Assembly: GCF_017832975.1 (NCBI RefSeq)
Contig: NZ_JAFIBI010000001.1
Span: 682,001 to 746,000, forward strand
Reading direction: 5' to 3'
Source: Arthrobacter sp. PvP023
Lineage (GTDB): Bacteria > Actinomycetota > Actinomycetes > Actinomycetales > Micrococcaceae
DNA length: 64,000 bases
The notes under the pieces are model-generated. The model ran no database searches and was not told where the DNA came from. It was given only the letters and a program-made list of their open reading frames with translations. The position numbers were made by a program, and so were the translations under genes. This document shows positions 51,577-59,369 of this stretch, in pieces (the stretch's first letter is position 1; every line of letters starts with the position of its first letter).

Positions 51577-52064
51577 GCTACCCGCGATTCACGGGCAGCC
51601 TGGTCAGCCTGCTCCTCGTCATCCGACGGGACGTGGATGTCCGTGATGGTCACGTTGACCTCCGTGACCTCCATGCCGACGAGGTCTTCGATGGCGGTGT
51701 ACACGGCGTCGCGGGCCTCATCCGCCACCTTCTGCAGTGCGTGCGGGTACTCCACCACCAGGGTCACGTCCACGGCCACCTGTGTCTGGCCTACTTCAAC
51801 GTTCACACCCTGGGTGAGATCCTTCTGGCCCACGCGTTCCCTGAGGGATCCGATGGCGCGGGCCGCGCCGCCGCCGAGGGCATACACGCCGTCGATCTCC
51901 TGGATGGCGATGCCGGCGATCTTGGCCACCACGCCGTCGGCGACCGTGGTGGCACCGCGGCCGTCCTTGCCGGCGTGCTTGACCTGCGTGGCGGGTGCTG
52001 CCGGTGCCGGGGCCTGGGACTTGGTCACGTCGGCGGGGGTCTTGGCCTGGGTCTGGGTCGTCAA
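51573..52064 (-). CDS. Asp23/Gls24 envelope stress response protein (operon head)
   Basis: A protein of 163 residues from TTG 52064, chosen because AGGAG lies 8 bases upstream; GTG 52073 is in frame but sits on the ribosome site. After a 35-residue polar tail, the Asp23 domain is complete: GATTVADGVVAKIAGIAIQEIDGVYALGGG, VNVEVGQTQVAVDVTLVVEYPHALQKVADEARDAVYTAIEDLVGMEVTEVNVTITDIHV. Asp23 of Staphylococcus lies under the membrane through AmaP and affects envelope stress. It heads a nine-gene operon with tight overlaps. Confidence 0.93.
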   Translation of the reverse strand: MTTQTQAKTPADVTKSQAPAPAAPATQVKHAGKDGRGATTVADGVVAKIAGIAIQEIDGVYALGGGAARAIGSLRERVGQKDLTQGVNVEVGQTQVAVDVTLVVEYPHALQKVADEARDAVYTAIEDLVGMEVTEVNVTITDIHVPSDDEEQADQAARESRVA

Positions 52065-52073
52065 TACAATCAC

Positions 52074-52506
52074 TCCTGGTCATTTGAAGCGGACACCGCG
52101 GTGGTGCCGACATGAGTAAGACGCAACCTCCGCGGCAATCCTCACGCTCCGCTCTGCGTGAGCTGCATCACATTCATTCGGTCCCGTTCCGCCCCGGGGC
52201 GGCTTCGAGCACGGGGCTGCGGCGTGCGGGTGCTAGACTGATGGAACTTGATGTGCAGTGATGCCCACTTTGATTCGGTTCATCAACCGGATCCCCCGAA
52301 GGATTTGTCCGGCAGGGAGTGGGTTTTTTTCATGTGAGAGGCACATCCTGCGTCGATGAACGCGTTCTATTTGGTCCCGGCCGCCGCTACCGCAAGGTTT
52401 GCAGCAGCCCGGTTGATCACCTGACTTTTCTTCGGCGAACCCCTGGGCCAACCGGCACCGGGGGCCGATATCCGCACGGATACCGCCTGAAAGACCTTTG
52501 AAACAC
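52074..52506. other. Divergent regulatory region and helicase leader
   Basis: 433 bases between the Asp23 operon and the DEAD-box helicase gene. It contains a CTCACGC/GCGTGAG hairpin (52141-52162), a plus-strand TAGACT -10 (52234-52239), and from about 52246 a 260-base helicase leader. In the leader, CCGGA (52288-52292) and TCCGG (52308-52312) bracket a CCCCCGAAGG loop, followed by GGGAGTGGG and seven Ts (52324-52330), which looks like an attenuator. Long leaders of this kind are common for cold-induced RNA helicases. Confidence 0.5.
52324..52330 (+). terminator. T7 run ending a terminator-like element in the helicase leader
   Basis: GGG followed by seven Ts, an uncommon run in this GC-rich window, lies after the CCGGA/TCCGG stem and G-rich segment. 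The stem is short and the spacing loose, so true termination is uncertain; it may be a conditional attenuator or an Hfq-like/cold-shock protein site. Confidence 0.4.
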
Positions 52507-54414
52507 ATGACTACTTTTGCTGCCCTCGGCACGCCCAAAGAACTTGCCGACACCCTCACCGCACAGGGAATCACCGAGCCGTTCCCCATCCAGGTCAAGA
52601 CCCTCCCGGACACCCTGGCCGGACGCGACGTCCTGGGCCGCGGCCGCACCGGCTCCGGCAAGACCATCGCCTTCGCCATCCCGCTTGTAGCACGACTCGC
52701 TGAGCGGGAAGCCAAGCACTTCCGCAAGCCCGGCCGCCCGATGGGCCTGGTCCTTGCGCCGACCCGCGAGCTGGCCACCCAGATCAACGCCACCATCGAG
52801 CCGATGGCTAAGGCCATGGGCCTGAACACCACCGTGATCTACGGCGGCATCTCCCAGGCACGCCAGGAGAAGGCGCTGCGCGCCGGCGTCGACATCGTTA
52901 TCGCCTGCCCGGGCCGCCTGGAGGACCTGATCCGCCAGCGCATCCTGACCCTCGAGGCCGTCGAGGTCACCGTGCTCGACGAGGCCGACCACATGGCCGA
53001 CCTCGGCTTCCTGCCGGTGGTCAAGAAGCTTATGGACATGACCCCGAGCCAGGGCCAGCGGCTCCTGTTCTCCGCCACGCTGGACAACGGCGTGGACAAG
53101 ATCGTCCAGCGCTACCTGTCCAACCCGCTGACCCACTCCGTGGACGATCCGCAGGCCGCGGTGACCACCATGGAACACCACGTGCTCGTCGTCAACGACC
53201 AGACCGTCAAGAAGCAGCTGATCGTTGAACTCGCTTCGGGTGCCGGCCGCCGCGTGCTCTTCATGCGCACCAAGCACCATGCCCGCAAGCTTGCCAAGAC
53301 CCTGACCGACGCCGGCATCCCCGCCGTCGACCTGCACGGCAACCTTTCGCAGAACGCCCGTGACCGCAACCTCGCCGAGTTCTCCTCCGGCGACGTCCGC
53401 GTCCTGGTGGCCACCGACGTCGCCGCCCGCGGCGTCCACGTGGACGACGTCGAACTGGTGATCCACGTTGACCCGCCCACGGAGCACAAGGCATACCTGC
53501 ACCGCTCGGGCCGTACGGCCCGCGCCGGTTCCGACGGCACCGTGGTCACGCTGACCCTCCCGGAGCAGCAGTCCGACGTCAAGAAGCTCATGAAGGCTGC
53601 CGGCGTCGAGGTCAACTTCGAGCGCGTCACCGCCAACTCACCCCTGGTTGCAGAACTGGTGGGCGAAATGGCCGACAAGATCGATCCGCGCACCCGCGCC
53701 GCACTGCTCGCCGCCAAGGCTGCGCAGCACGGCGGCGGCACCTCCACCGGTGCCAACGCGGAGCGCAAGCGCGCCCGCCGCTCCACTCAGGCTGCACCCA
53801 CTGCGGGTGGCCGCGGTGGACGTGGCGGACGCGGACGGGTCTCGGCCGAGGCTCCGCGCACTGATCTTCCGCGTTCCGAGCGCCGTGCCGTGGCCTATGA
53901 AGGCCAGGCCGCTGCCCGCAACGCCGCTGAGCGCGTGGCGGAGAAGAACCAGGACCGCGCCGATGCTGAGCGCGCCGAGCGCCGCAATGCACGCGGCCGC
54001 GGCCGTGCCACTGCCTACTCGCACCACAACGACGTTCCCGCTGCAGGGGGCCGTGCATCGGCCGGCCGCGGGTCTGACGCACGTACGTCCGACGGCCGTG
54101 GCGACGCCCGCGGCGGCGCAACCCGCACCAGCGCTCCCCGCACCGGTGCGCAGCGCGGTGGCGCTCCCCGCACCGGCGGAGCAACGGGCGGCCAGCGCAG
54201 CGGACGTCCGGCAACGGGCCAGCGCGCCGCTGCCGGCAGCAAGTCCGGCTCGGCCGGCGGCAACGCTGCAGTCTGGTCATCCAACACGGGCGGAACCTCG
54301 GGCGGATCCTACGCAGGCGGCGGCAACGGCCGCTCCGGCGAAGGCCGTCCGGCACGCAGCGGCGGACCCCGCCGCGCGTCGGCTCCGGCCTCGAACGAAC
54401 GCCGCAGCCGCTAA
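52507..54414 (+). CDS. DEAD-box ATP-dependent RNA helicase
   Basis: A protein of 635 residues from ATG 52507; a TTG 9 bases earlier is in frame. Q-motif FAALGTPKELADTLTAQGITEPFPIQ, Walker A GRTGSGKT with Lys52, PTRELATQ, VLDEADHMADLGF (DEAD), SAT and HRSGRTARAGSDG (arginine finger) are all intact. After residue 400 comes a 230-residue basic Arg/Gly/Ala tail with RGGRGGRGR and many SGRG/TGG repeats, an RNA-binding extension seen in actinobacterial RhlE/DeaD proteins. It should unwind structured RNA in the cold or assist ribosome assembly. Its mRNA has a long leader. Confidence 0.95.
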   Translation: MTTFAALGTPKELADTLTAQGITEPFPIQVKTLPDTLAGRDVLGRGRTGSGKTIAFAIPLVARLAEREAKHFRKPGRPMGLVLAPTRELATQINATIEPMAKAMGLNTTVIYGGISQARQEKALRAGVDIVIACPGRLEDLIRQRILTLEAVEVTVLDEADHMADLGFLPVVKKLMDMTPSQGQRLLFSATLDNGVDKIVQRYLSNPLTHSVDDPQAAVTTMEHHVLVVNDQTVKKQLIVELASGAGRRVLFMRTKHHARKLAKTLTDAGIPAVDLHGNLSQNARDRNLAEFSSGDVRVLVATDVAARGVHVDDVELVIHVDPPTEHKAYLHRSGRTARAGSDGTVVTLTLPEQQSDVKKLMKAAGVEVNFERVTANSPLVAELVGEMADKIDPRTRAALLAAKAAQHGGGTSTGANAERKRARRSTQAAPTAGGRGGRGGRGRVSAEAPRTDLPRSERRAVAYEGQAAARNAAERVAEKNQDRADAERAERRNARGRGRATAYSHHNDVPAAGGRASAGRGSDARTSDGRGDARGGATRTSAPRTGAQRGGAPRTGGATGGQRSGRPATGQRAAAGSKSGSAGGNAAVWSSNTGGTSGGSYAGGGNGRSGEGRPARSGGPRRASAPASNERRSR

Positions 54415-54454
54415 AGATCGCGTTTTCGCTACCAAAAGTAGAGGGCGACACGCA

Positions 54455-54496
54455 AAATGCCGGTCGCTGCGGGTATATCCGCAGCGACCGGCATTT
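54455..54496. terminator. Bidirectional terminator with 18-bp perfect stem
   Basis: The arms (54455-54472, 54479-54496) pair perfectly around GTATAT, with A-run and T-run ends (AAA and TTT), so they work in both directions. It lies between the helicase and the convergent MBL gene. Confidence 0.95.
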
Positions 54497-54547
54497 AGCG
54501 CAGCGCAAATCACGAAGCGCAGCGCCAGCCTGAAAGCGTAGCGAAAG

Positions 54548-55198
54548 CTACCAGCCGCGGGCGCGCCACTCCTCAAGGTGCGGACGCTCCGCGCCGAGGG
54601 TAGTGGGTTTGCCGTGGCCCGGATGCACCAGGGTGTCATCCGGGTACACGTCAAACAGCCGCTCGCTCACATCGGTGATCAGTTGGGTGAACCGCTCCGG
54701 ATCCTTCTGGGTGTTGCCCACGCCTCCGGGGAACAGTGAGTCGCCGGAGAAGATGTGCGCCGGCCCTTCCGGGTCCTGGTACACCAGCGCCACCGACCCC
54801 GGCGTGTGCCCCCGGAGGTGCACTGCCGTCACGTCGAAACCGTCGAAGTTGCCCACGTCACCGTGGTCCAGCAGCACGTCCACCGGTACCGGCAGCTCCG
54901 GGGCGTCATCAGTCCCGGCCGCCGTCTTCACTCCGGTGGCCGCCACGAGGCCCGGCAGTGCACGGACATGGTCCCAGTGCTGGTGGGTGGTGGCAACGAG
55001 CGCCAGCTTCGGCGTCGCGGAGGTATCCGCGGCGGCGTCTGCAAGCAGCCCCTGGATGGCGGCCAGATCATCGGCCGCATCGATCAGGAGCTGTGCACCG
55101 GACGCCTTGCCGGTGAGCAGATACACGTTGTTGTCCATCTCGCTGACCGAAATCCGGCGGATGGTGATGTCACGAAGGTCGTGAATGAGGGAATCCAT
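54548..55198 (-). CDS. Metallo-beta-lactamase-fold hydrolase (glyoxalase II-like)
   Basis: A 216-residue hydrolase. The metal site motif THQHWDH occupies residues 71-77; later ligands are the His of LRGHTPGSVAL, the Asp of IFSGDSLFPGG and the C-terminal His of VHPGHGKP. The GHT-G and SGDSLF motifs match the GloB/persulfide dioxygenase group, which uses two zinc or one iron. There is no signal peptide. Substrate could be an acyl-thiol or a mycothiol conjugate. It lies 21 bases from the aldo/keto reductase on the same strand, so the two may be co-transcribed. Confidence 0.88.
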   Translation of the reverse strand: MDSLIHDLRDITIRRISVSEMDNNVYLLTGKASGAQLLIDAADDLAAIQGLLADAAADTSATPKLALVATTHQHWDHVRALPGLVAATGVKTAAGTDDAPELPVPVDVLLDHGDVGNFDGFDVTAVHLRGHTPGSVALVYQDPEGPAHIFSGDSLFPGGVGNTQKDPERFTQLITDVSERLFDVYPDDTLVHPGHGKPTTLGAERPHLEEWRARGW

Positions 55199-55219
55199 GG
55201 GGCTCAGTCTACGGAAACC

Positions 55220-56239
55220 CTATTCGCGGCCCTGGGACACCCACTTGGGGTCCGCAGAGCGGGAGCCGACGACGGCGTCCGCGGCGGCGTCGAGCTTCTC
55301 CAGTTGCGCACTGGTGAAGGTGAGCGACAGCGCACCCAGGTTCTCGTCGATCCGTTCCGCCTTGCGCGTGCCCGGGATGGGAACCACGGGCAGGCCGAGC
55401 TTTTTGCCCTGGGCAAACAGCCAGGCCAGGGCCACTTGTGCCGGAGTCGCCGGCTTACCGGCGACGGTGAGCTCGGCTGCGACGGCCTGAACCGCGGCCA
55501 CCACTCCCTGGTTGGCATCCGCCGCGTCTGCGGCGAAGCGGGGAATGTTGCGGCGGAAGTCGCCGCTCCCGAGCTTCGAAGCGTCCACTGTGCCGGTGAG
55601 GAATCCCCGGCCCAGCGGCGAATATGGCACGAAACCCACCCCAAGCGCGGCCGCCGCGGGAACAACGTTGCGTTCCACATCGCGGCTCCAGATGGACCAT
55701 TCGCTCTGGACCGCTGCGATCGGGTGGACGCTGCTGGCCTCCCGGAGCTCTTCGGCCGTCACTTCCGACAGGCCGAGGTGCCGCACCTTGCCTTGCTGCA
55801 CCAGCGCCGCCATGGCCTCCACGGTTTCCACAATCGGAACGCGGAGGTCGCGGCGGTGCATGTAGTACAGGTCAATGGTGTCGGTGCCCAGGCGGCGGAG
55901 GCTGGCTTCCACCGCTTCCTGCACATAGGCGGCGTCGCCCCGGATGTCGGTGTAGCCGGTGGACGGGGTGCCCACCAGCCCGAACTTGGTGGCCAGCTGC
56001 ACTTCGCCCCGGCGTTCCTTGAGCAACCGGGAGATCAGTTCCTCGTTGCTGCCGCCGCCGTAGATGTCTGCGGTGTCGATGAAGCTGACGCCCGCATCCA
56101 CCGCATGGTGCAGGGTCCGCAGGGCCGCGGCCTGGTCCACTTCGCCGTAGACCGGCGTCAGGGCCATGCCGCCGAACCCCAGGGGGCTGACGTTCAATCC
56201 GTCGCCGAGGTGGACTAGTGATGCGGATGCCGGTGCCAT
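55220..56239 (-). CDS. Aldo/keto reductase
   Basis: A protein of 339 residues from ATG 56239 (GGAG 8 bases upstream; ATG 56251 also in frame). This is a (beta/alpha)8 NADPH reductase: NVSPLGFGGMAL, GVSFIDTADIYGGGSNEEL with catalytic Asp and Tyr, LATKFGLV with the Lys, DLYYMHRRD with the His, VRHLGLSE, PYSPLGRGFLTG and PIPGTRKAERIDENLG. It belongs to the AKR13 group of bacterial enzymes that reduce aldehydes. It is probably in a unit with the downstream MBL hydrolase, which would fit aldehyde or methylglyoxal detoxification. Confidence 0.92.
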   Translation of the reverse strand: MAPASASLVHLGDGLNVSPLGFGGMALTPVYGEVDQAAALRTLHHAVDAGVSFIDTADIYGGGSNEELISRLLKERRGEVQLATKFGLVGTPSTGYTDIRGDAAYVQEAVEASLRRLGTDTIDLYYMHRRDLRVPIVETVEAMAALVQQGKVRHLGLSEVTAEELREASSVHPIAAVQSEWSIWSRDVERNVVPAAAALGVGFVPYSPLGRGFLTGTVDASKLGSGDFRRNIPRFAADAADANQGVVAAVQAVAAELTVAGKPATPAQVALAWLFAQGKKLGLPVVPIPGTRKAERIDENLGALSLTFTSAQLEKLDAAADAVVGSRSADPKWVSQGRE

Positions 56240-56319
56240 AAGGGTCTCCATTTCGCTGCTGTGCGTATTCCGGGAAGTGCCGTCCTAGCCAAGAACTCCG
56301 GCGGGAAGGCCAGTATTCC

Positions 56320-58521
56320 TCATGAATCGAGGGCTTGCTCGAGCGTTGCCGGGCGGGGCTGAAGGCGGGCGTCCGAAGCAAGGAGCGTTTCGATCGCCTC
56401 GGCGGAACCCGGCCGGGCCAGGAAGTAGCCTTGGCCCATCCGGCAATCCAGGGCGCGGAGCAGGTCCAGCTGCCCGGGCTCCTCCACCCCTTCGGCGATC
56501 ACTTCGAGGGAGAGCATGCGGGCCAGTCCCAGGATGCCTTCGAGCATCGCCGCCGACTGCGCCTCGGACGCTTGCCGCCCAAGAAACGAACGGTCGATCT
56601 TGAGGATGTCCGCCGGCAGCACAGCCAGGGAACTCAGCGAGGAATATCCCGTCCCGAAGTCGTCGATGGCCACACGCACACCGGTCTCCTTCAGGGTTTT
56701 GAGTGCGGCGATGCCGCCGTCCGTGCTGCCGGCAAGGGCTGTTTCGGTGACTTCGAGCACCACCTTGTCCGCCTGTGCCGCGGGGTCGGCAAGGATGCGT
56801 GTGATGGCGGCCAGGTTCCGCGGGTTGGGAAGCTGGATGGTGGAGAGGTTGATGGCAATCCAGAGGTCTCCGCACTGCGGCAGGGACTTCCGCCAGCTGG
56901 CCGCCTGGCGGCTCGCGTTATCCAGCACCCAGCAGCCGACGGCGTCGATGTCGCCCGTCTCCTCGGCGAGCGGAATGAACTCCGACGGCGCCAGCAGCCC
57001 CAGCGTGGGGTGCTCCCAGCGCACCAGCGCTTCCACGCCGAGGATGGCTCCGGTGTCCAGATCGGCAATGGGCTGGTATTCGAGGCGCAGCTGACCGGCG
57101 GGCACGGCGGAGGCCAAGTCCCGTTTGAGGGCGGCGCGGTACGTCATATGGTCGTAGCCTTCGGCGTCGAAAAGCTGGAAGCGTGCCTTTCCGCCGTGCT
57201 TGGCCAGGTACATCGCGAAGTCCGCCTGCCGCAGCAGCTCGGCAGCGTCTGTGGTTTCCGGACGGCGCTGCGCCGCACCCATGCTGGCCGTGACGGTGAG
57301 GCGGTCGTCGCCGACGAAGAACGGTGCGCGCAACGCCCCGTGGATCCGTTCGGCGATCCCGGCGGTGACGGAGCCGACGTCGTCGTCCATTACAACGATC
57401 GCGAACTCGTCCCCGCCAAGGCGGGCAACCACGTCGTCGGAGCGGACGCAGCCCTTGAGGCGGGCGGCCAGCTGGATGAGCAGGGCATCACCCCGCTCGT
57501 GTCCCAGCGAATCGTTGACCTCCTTGAAGTCATCGATGTCGATGAACAGCAGTCCCTCGTTCCGGTTCCTGCGGGTGCTTCCGGCCCCAAAGGAAGCCGT
57601 GAGGCGTTCCATCAGGGCCGCCCGGTTTGCCAGGCCGGTGAGGGGGTCGTGGGTTGCCCGGTGTGTGAGGGCCTCATGGCTGCTGTGGACGGCGGCGGCC
57701 ATGCCGTTAAACGCCTCCGCCAGTTCGCCGAGTTCGTCGCGGCGGAAGACTTCGATGCGGTGGTTGTAGTTTCCGGCCTGCAGCTTGCGGACACCCTGGT
57801 GCAGGCTCCCAACCGGGCGCATGAGGTCCTTGACCATCCTGCGGCGGAAGTACACCGTAGCGCCCACTGCCACCACGAACAGGAAGCTGCGCGCGATAAC
57901 CAGGAACCGCTCGAGTTCGGCGCTGTGCTCGAGTCCCTTGTCCATTTCTGCCAGGGAGTAGCGCCGGATGTCCGCCAGTTGGCTGCGGATTCCTGCGCTG
58001 GAGGCGGCCAATGCCGGGGTCTCCTCCACGTGGCTGCCCCGCAGTGAAAGCACCCCGTTGCCCCACAGGCCATGTTCCGCCAAGGCTTCCTGCCAGGACT
58101 GCCGGGCCGCGGCAATCGTTTCCCGCACTTCTGTTTCAGCCGGCAGGACGGCGGCGACGTCCTCGAAGACGCGGGAAATCTCCTCCTGCTGCCCGAGGAA
58201 AGCGGAGCGGTCCACGGGGGCACCCGAGAGCAACTGGTGCCCCAATTGCTCGTGGGCATCGAGGGCGGACCGGAGGGTCTCTAGTTTGTCGAGCTCCAGT
58301 TGCAGCCGGGCTGACGTTTCCTGCACCTGGTCCATCAGGCCCCGCACACCCACGATCGTGACCACGGCGCCGATCAGCAGTGCGGCGAGCATAAGCAGGA
58401 ACGCCCTGGACCATTCGCGCCGCAGGCTCCAGGTGCGCCCGGACGCGGCAGGCCCGGTTGCGCGGCCCTCCGGGGGCGTGGCCGCTGGTCCTGAAGCATT
58501 GTCCGGCGCTTGCGCATCCAT
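56320..58521 (-). CDS. Membrane GGDEF-EAL cyclic-di-GMP protein
   Basis: A protein of 733 residues from ATG 58521; the frame extends 15 codons upstream. Helix 1 (AFLLMLAALLIGAVVTIVGV) and helix 2 (FLFVVAVGATVYFRR) bracket an external helical sensor of about 160 residues; a HAMP-like linker (LMRPVGSLHQGVRKLQAGNYNHRIEV) follows. The GGDEF motif is intact at 369-373 (RLGGDEFAIVV), and the EAL domain has Glu497 in GVEALVRW plus ETALAG, DDFGTGYSSL and EGVEEPGQ, so both synthesis and breakdown of c-di-GMP are possible. It has no operon partner. Confidence 0.95.
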   Translation of the reverse strand: MDAQAPDNASGPAATPPEGRATGPAASGRTWSLRREWSRAFLLMLAALLIGAVVTIVGVRGLMDQVQETSARLQLELDKLETLRSALDAHEQLGHQLLSGAPVDRSAFLGQQEEISRVFEDVAAVLPAETEVRETIAAARQSWQEALAEHGLWGNGVLSLRGSHVEETPALAASSAGIRSQLADIRRYSLAEMDKGLEHSAELERFLVIARSFLFVVAVGATVYFRRRMVKDLMRPVGSLHQGVRKLQAGNYNHRIEVFRRDELGELAEAFNGMAAAVHSSHEALTHRATHDPLTGLANRAALMERLTASFGAGSTRRNRNEGLLFIDIDDFKEVNDSLGHERGDALLIQLAARLKGCVRSDDVVARLGGDEFAIVVMDDDVGSVTAGIAERIHGALRAPFFVGDDRLTVTASMGAAQRRPETTDAAELLRQADFAMYLAKHGGKARFQLFDAEGYDHMTYRAALKRDLASAVPAGQLRLEYQPIADLDTGAILGVEALVRWEHPTLGLLAPSEFIPLAEETGDIDAVGCWVLDNASRQAASWRKSLPQCGDLWIAINLSTIQLPNPRNLAAITRILADPAAQADKVVLEVTETALAGSTDGGIAALKTLKETGVRVAIDDFGTGYSSLSSLAVLPADILKIDRSFLGRQASEAQSAAMLEGILGLARMLSLEVIAEGVEEPGQLDLLRALDCRMGQGYFLARPGSAEAIETLLASDARLQPRPATLEQALDS

Positions 58522-58697
58522 GTGCTGTTGTCCTCTGCGTCCAGGAGCCACGGGGGACCCAGCCACCGGCTGAGACCCGATGATGGTCCGGTGATCCTAG
58601 GAGCAGGCTAACAGGGCTGCGCTGCCTTGGACCGTTTGCCGCTGAAATAAGACTTCGGGGAACTCCTGTCCGGCCGGCGGCGAACGAACGGGAGACC

Positions 58698-59348
58698 CTA
58701 GGACCAGGGAATGATCCGGTCCGCGGCAGCACGGGTGGATTCGATCAGCCGTGCGTTTGCTTCGTCGGAGCCGCCGGCCCATTGCTCCGCGGCAGGCCGG
58801 TCCATGCCAAAGTGCACATGCCGGTCCACCAGCCGCTCGAGCCGCAGGCCCGGGGGAGTGTCCATGAACCAGACCTGGTCCAGCTGCGCCCGGACCTGCC
58901 GCCACACCGGATGGTCCGCCAGCAGGTAGTTCCCCTCGGTGATCACCAGCGGCACCGAGGCCGGAACGCCGATGGAGGCTGCCACGGGCTCATCGATCTC
59001 CCGGCGGAAATCCGGCGCGTAGACCACCGGCTCATCCCGCCGCGCGAGCCGCCGCAGCAGCGAGAGGTAACCGCCGGCGTCGAACGTGTCTATTGCCCCC
59101 TTGCGCTGCCGCAGCGGCGTGCCGTCGATGATCGCGTTGCCCAGGTGGAAGCCGTCCATCGGCACCACGACGGCCAGGTCCGGGCCAAAGAGCGTGTGCA
59201 GGGCGGCCGCGAAGGTCGATTTACCGGACCCCGGCGCGCCCGTGATGCCGAGCAGCGTCCGGTTCCCGGACGCCAGGCGGCCGCGCAGGTCCGCCACGGC
59301 CGCCCTCACCTCCGGGTGCCGGAGCGCGTCCGGCGGGATAGATGCCAT
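58698..59348 (-). CDS. Nucleoside/small-sugar kinase of the PanK/uridine kinase-like P-loop family
   Basis: A protein of about 216 residues. Walker A GAPGSGKST, then VVPMDGFHLGNAIIDGTPLRQRKGAIDTFD and VITEGNYLLADHPVWRQV are motifs of the CoaA/Udk superfamily; relatives are annotated as nucleoside/nucleotide kinase or FrcK-type. It is only half the length of CoaA, so it is probably a small-metabolite kinase of unknown substrate. ATG 59348 follows a GTG at 59354 by two codons; both are possible and no ribosome site is evident. It lies 21 bases after the pullulanase stop on the same strand and may be co-transcribed. Confidence 0.85.
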   Translation of the reverse strand: MASIPPDALRHPEVRAAVADLRGRLASGNRTLLGITGAPGSGKSTFAAALHTLFGPDLAVVVPMDGFHLGNAIIDGTPLRQRKGAIDTFDAGGYLSLLRRLARRDEPVVYAPDFRREIDEPVAASIGVPASVPLVITEGNYLLADHPVWRQVRAQLDQVWFMDTPPGLRLERLVDRHVHFGMDRPAAEQWAGGSDEANARLIESTRAAADRIIPWS

Positions 59349-59369
59349 GGCCACCAGCCTAATTCGCCG

